From NCBI GenBank assembly GCA_038213435.1, contig JBBQTI010000004.1, positions 1-64,000 of the forward strand: 64,000 nt of DNA, in the 5' to 3' direction. The DNA is from PALSA-610 sp038213435 (lineage in GTDB: Bacteria; Actinomycetota; Acidimicrobiia; IMCC26256; PALSA-610). Position 1 is the stretch's first letter. Every line of letters starts with the position of its first letter. Below, in pieces: positions 63,443 through 64,000 of this stretch. The notes beneath the pieces are model-generated. The model had not been told where the DNA came from, searched no databases, and worked only from the letters and a program-made list of their open reading frames with translations. A program made the translations under genes and the position numbers.

Positions 63443-64000
63443 CTACGCGTGCGTCGAGTGCTCGGCGTACCAGGTGTTCCACTCGGGCGTGAAGTACTCC
63501 AGCCGCACCTTTTTGTATTCCTTCACCGACCACAAGAGGCAGTACTCGTCGACACCTGTCTCGGTGCGGATCGCCTCGATCGTCGCTTCGCAGTCGCGCG
63601 CGGTGCGGCCGTGCACCATCGTGAAGACGCTGTACGGCCAGTCGTCGTACGTGGGGCGCCGGTAGCAGTGCGACACCGCGGCGAAGCCGGCCATCTGGGG
63701 CCCGATCTCGTCGAGCCGGTCCTCGGGCACCGCCCACACGCCCATCGCGTTCGCCTTGAACCCCGCGCTGCGGTGGTTCATGACGGCCGCGAAGCGGCGC
63801 ATGAGTTTGCGCTCCTTCAGTGATCGGAGGACGGCGAGGACGTCGGTCTCGGTCACGCCGGGACCGATCTGATCCGCGTACACCGCGAACGGTCGCTCGA
63901 CGTTGGCGAGATCGTGCTGCACGACCCGAATCGTCGCGAGCTCGAGGTCGGAGAGGTCGGGCGCGGGCATCTCGGCCTTGCGCTCGGGGCGCTCGTGCTC
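63443..64000 (-). CDS. Siroheme decarboxylase/AsnC-type protein, runs off the right edge
   Basis: 185 codons plus stop visible and still open at the window end. An AsnC-like winged helix (about 20-70 of the visible part) is followed by a domain with FKANAMGVWAVPEDR, VSHCYRRPTYDDWPYS and LLWSVKEYKKVRL, the hallmarks of siroheme decarboxylase AhbB/NirL, which makes didecarboxysiroheme on the alternative haem or d1 haem route. The first in-window Met is at 63970, but the frame is open upstream, so this may be the second half of a fused AhbAB-like protein. Confidence 0.75.
   Translation of the reverse strand, partial: EHERPERKAEMPAPDLSDLELATIRVVQHDLANVERPFAVYADQIGPGVTETDVLAVLRSLKERKLMRRFAAVMNHRSAGFKANAMGVWAVPEDRLDEIGPQMAGFAAVSHCYRRPTYDDWPYSVFTMVHGRTARDCEATIEAIRTETGVDEYCLLWSVKEYKKVRLEYFTPEWNTWYAEHSTHA

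Overview
This window is high-GC, densely packed bacterial chromosome. The organism is an actinobacterium (Actinomycetota): two WhiB proteins, a SenX3/RegX3-type phosphate system, an Eis-type acetyltransferase, a DUF2342 zincin-like protein, F420-type luciferase-like chemistry and a ppk/MutT1-like neighbourhood all point there. The gene mix suggests the class Acidimicrobiia, but that is inference. I see no tRNA, rRNA, CRISPR array, insertion sequence, prophage or attachment site.

Layout. 1-3.0 kb: C-terminus of a PcrA/UvrD helicase, a small membrane protein, a stand-alone B12-binding domain and sucCD. 3.2-8.3 kb: a strong two-way terminator, two related four-helix membrane proteins, purN-purH-folD, a zinc-ribbon membrane peptide and a J-domain protein. 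8.3-13.8 kb: mdh, ogt, divergent class I and class II fumarases, a cation efflux protein. 13.8-19.1 kb: a largely uncharacterised block: von Willebrand lipoprotein, unknown protein, stand-alone phosphohistidine swivelling domain, two more unknown proteins, a MOSC protein and a membrane protein. 19.1-26.7 kb (minus strand): glycerol kinase, alkylglycerone-phosphate-synthase-like flavoprotein, glpD, rhodanese, acyl-CoA synthetase, a GGCT-fold protein and an SRPBCC protein. 26.8-34.1 kb: transsulfuration (cbs, metB), a hydrolase, then sdhCAB plus an acetyltransferase. 34.2-42.1 kb: a GH2-fold protein lacking both catalytic glutamates, a MoxR ATPase, a decayed DUF4395 gene, a GH1 glycosidase, a large VWA protein and msrB. 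42.2-45.4 kb: two whiB genes around ftcD and a luciferase-like oxidoreductase. 45.4-52.3 kb: the phosphate regulon (pstA, pstC, pstS, phoU on minus; pstB, senX3, regX3 on plus) with PHO-box direct repeats before pstS and pstB. 52.3-53.8 kb: arsenic cassette (aquaporin, arsI, arsR). 53.9-57.8 kb: polyphosphate operon ppk-CHAD-Nudix-SixA. 57.9-64 kb: MFS transporter, Eis-type acetyltransferase, 3-hydroxyacyl-CoA dehydrogenase, DUF2342 protein, SDR protein and a siroheme-decarboxylase/AsnC-type protein running off the edge.

Three observations stand out. First, the phosphate-binding lipoprotein PstS is circularly permuted: the half that is normally C-terminal comes first, then a Gly/Ser-rich linker, then the normally N-terminal half carrying the phosphate ligands. 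Second, most transcription units that begin without a Shine-Dalgarno carry TANNNT 6-8 bases before the start codon, the signature of leaderless transcripts, and three divergent gene pairs share overlapping back-to-back -10 boxes. Third, decay is visible: a DUF4395 pseudogene with a 5-bp duplication and a nonsense codon, and a GH2 protein with both catalytic acids replaced.

Genes within operons often overlap by four bases (ATGA or GTGA), so translational coupling is the rule here. Phosphate uptake and sensing (pst, senX3-regX3) sits only a few kilobases from polyphosphate synthesis (ppk, CHAD) and the window holds most of the lower TCA cycle (sucCD, sdhCAB, two fumarases, mdh).
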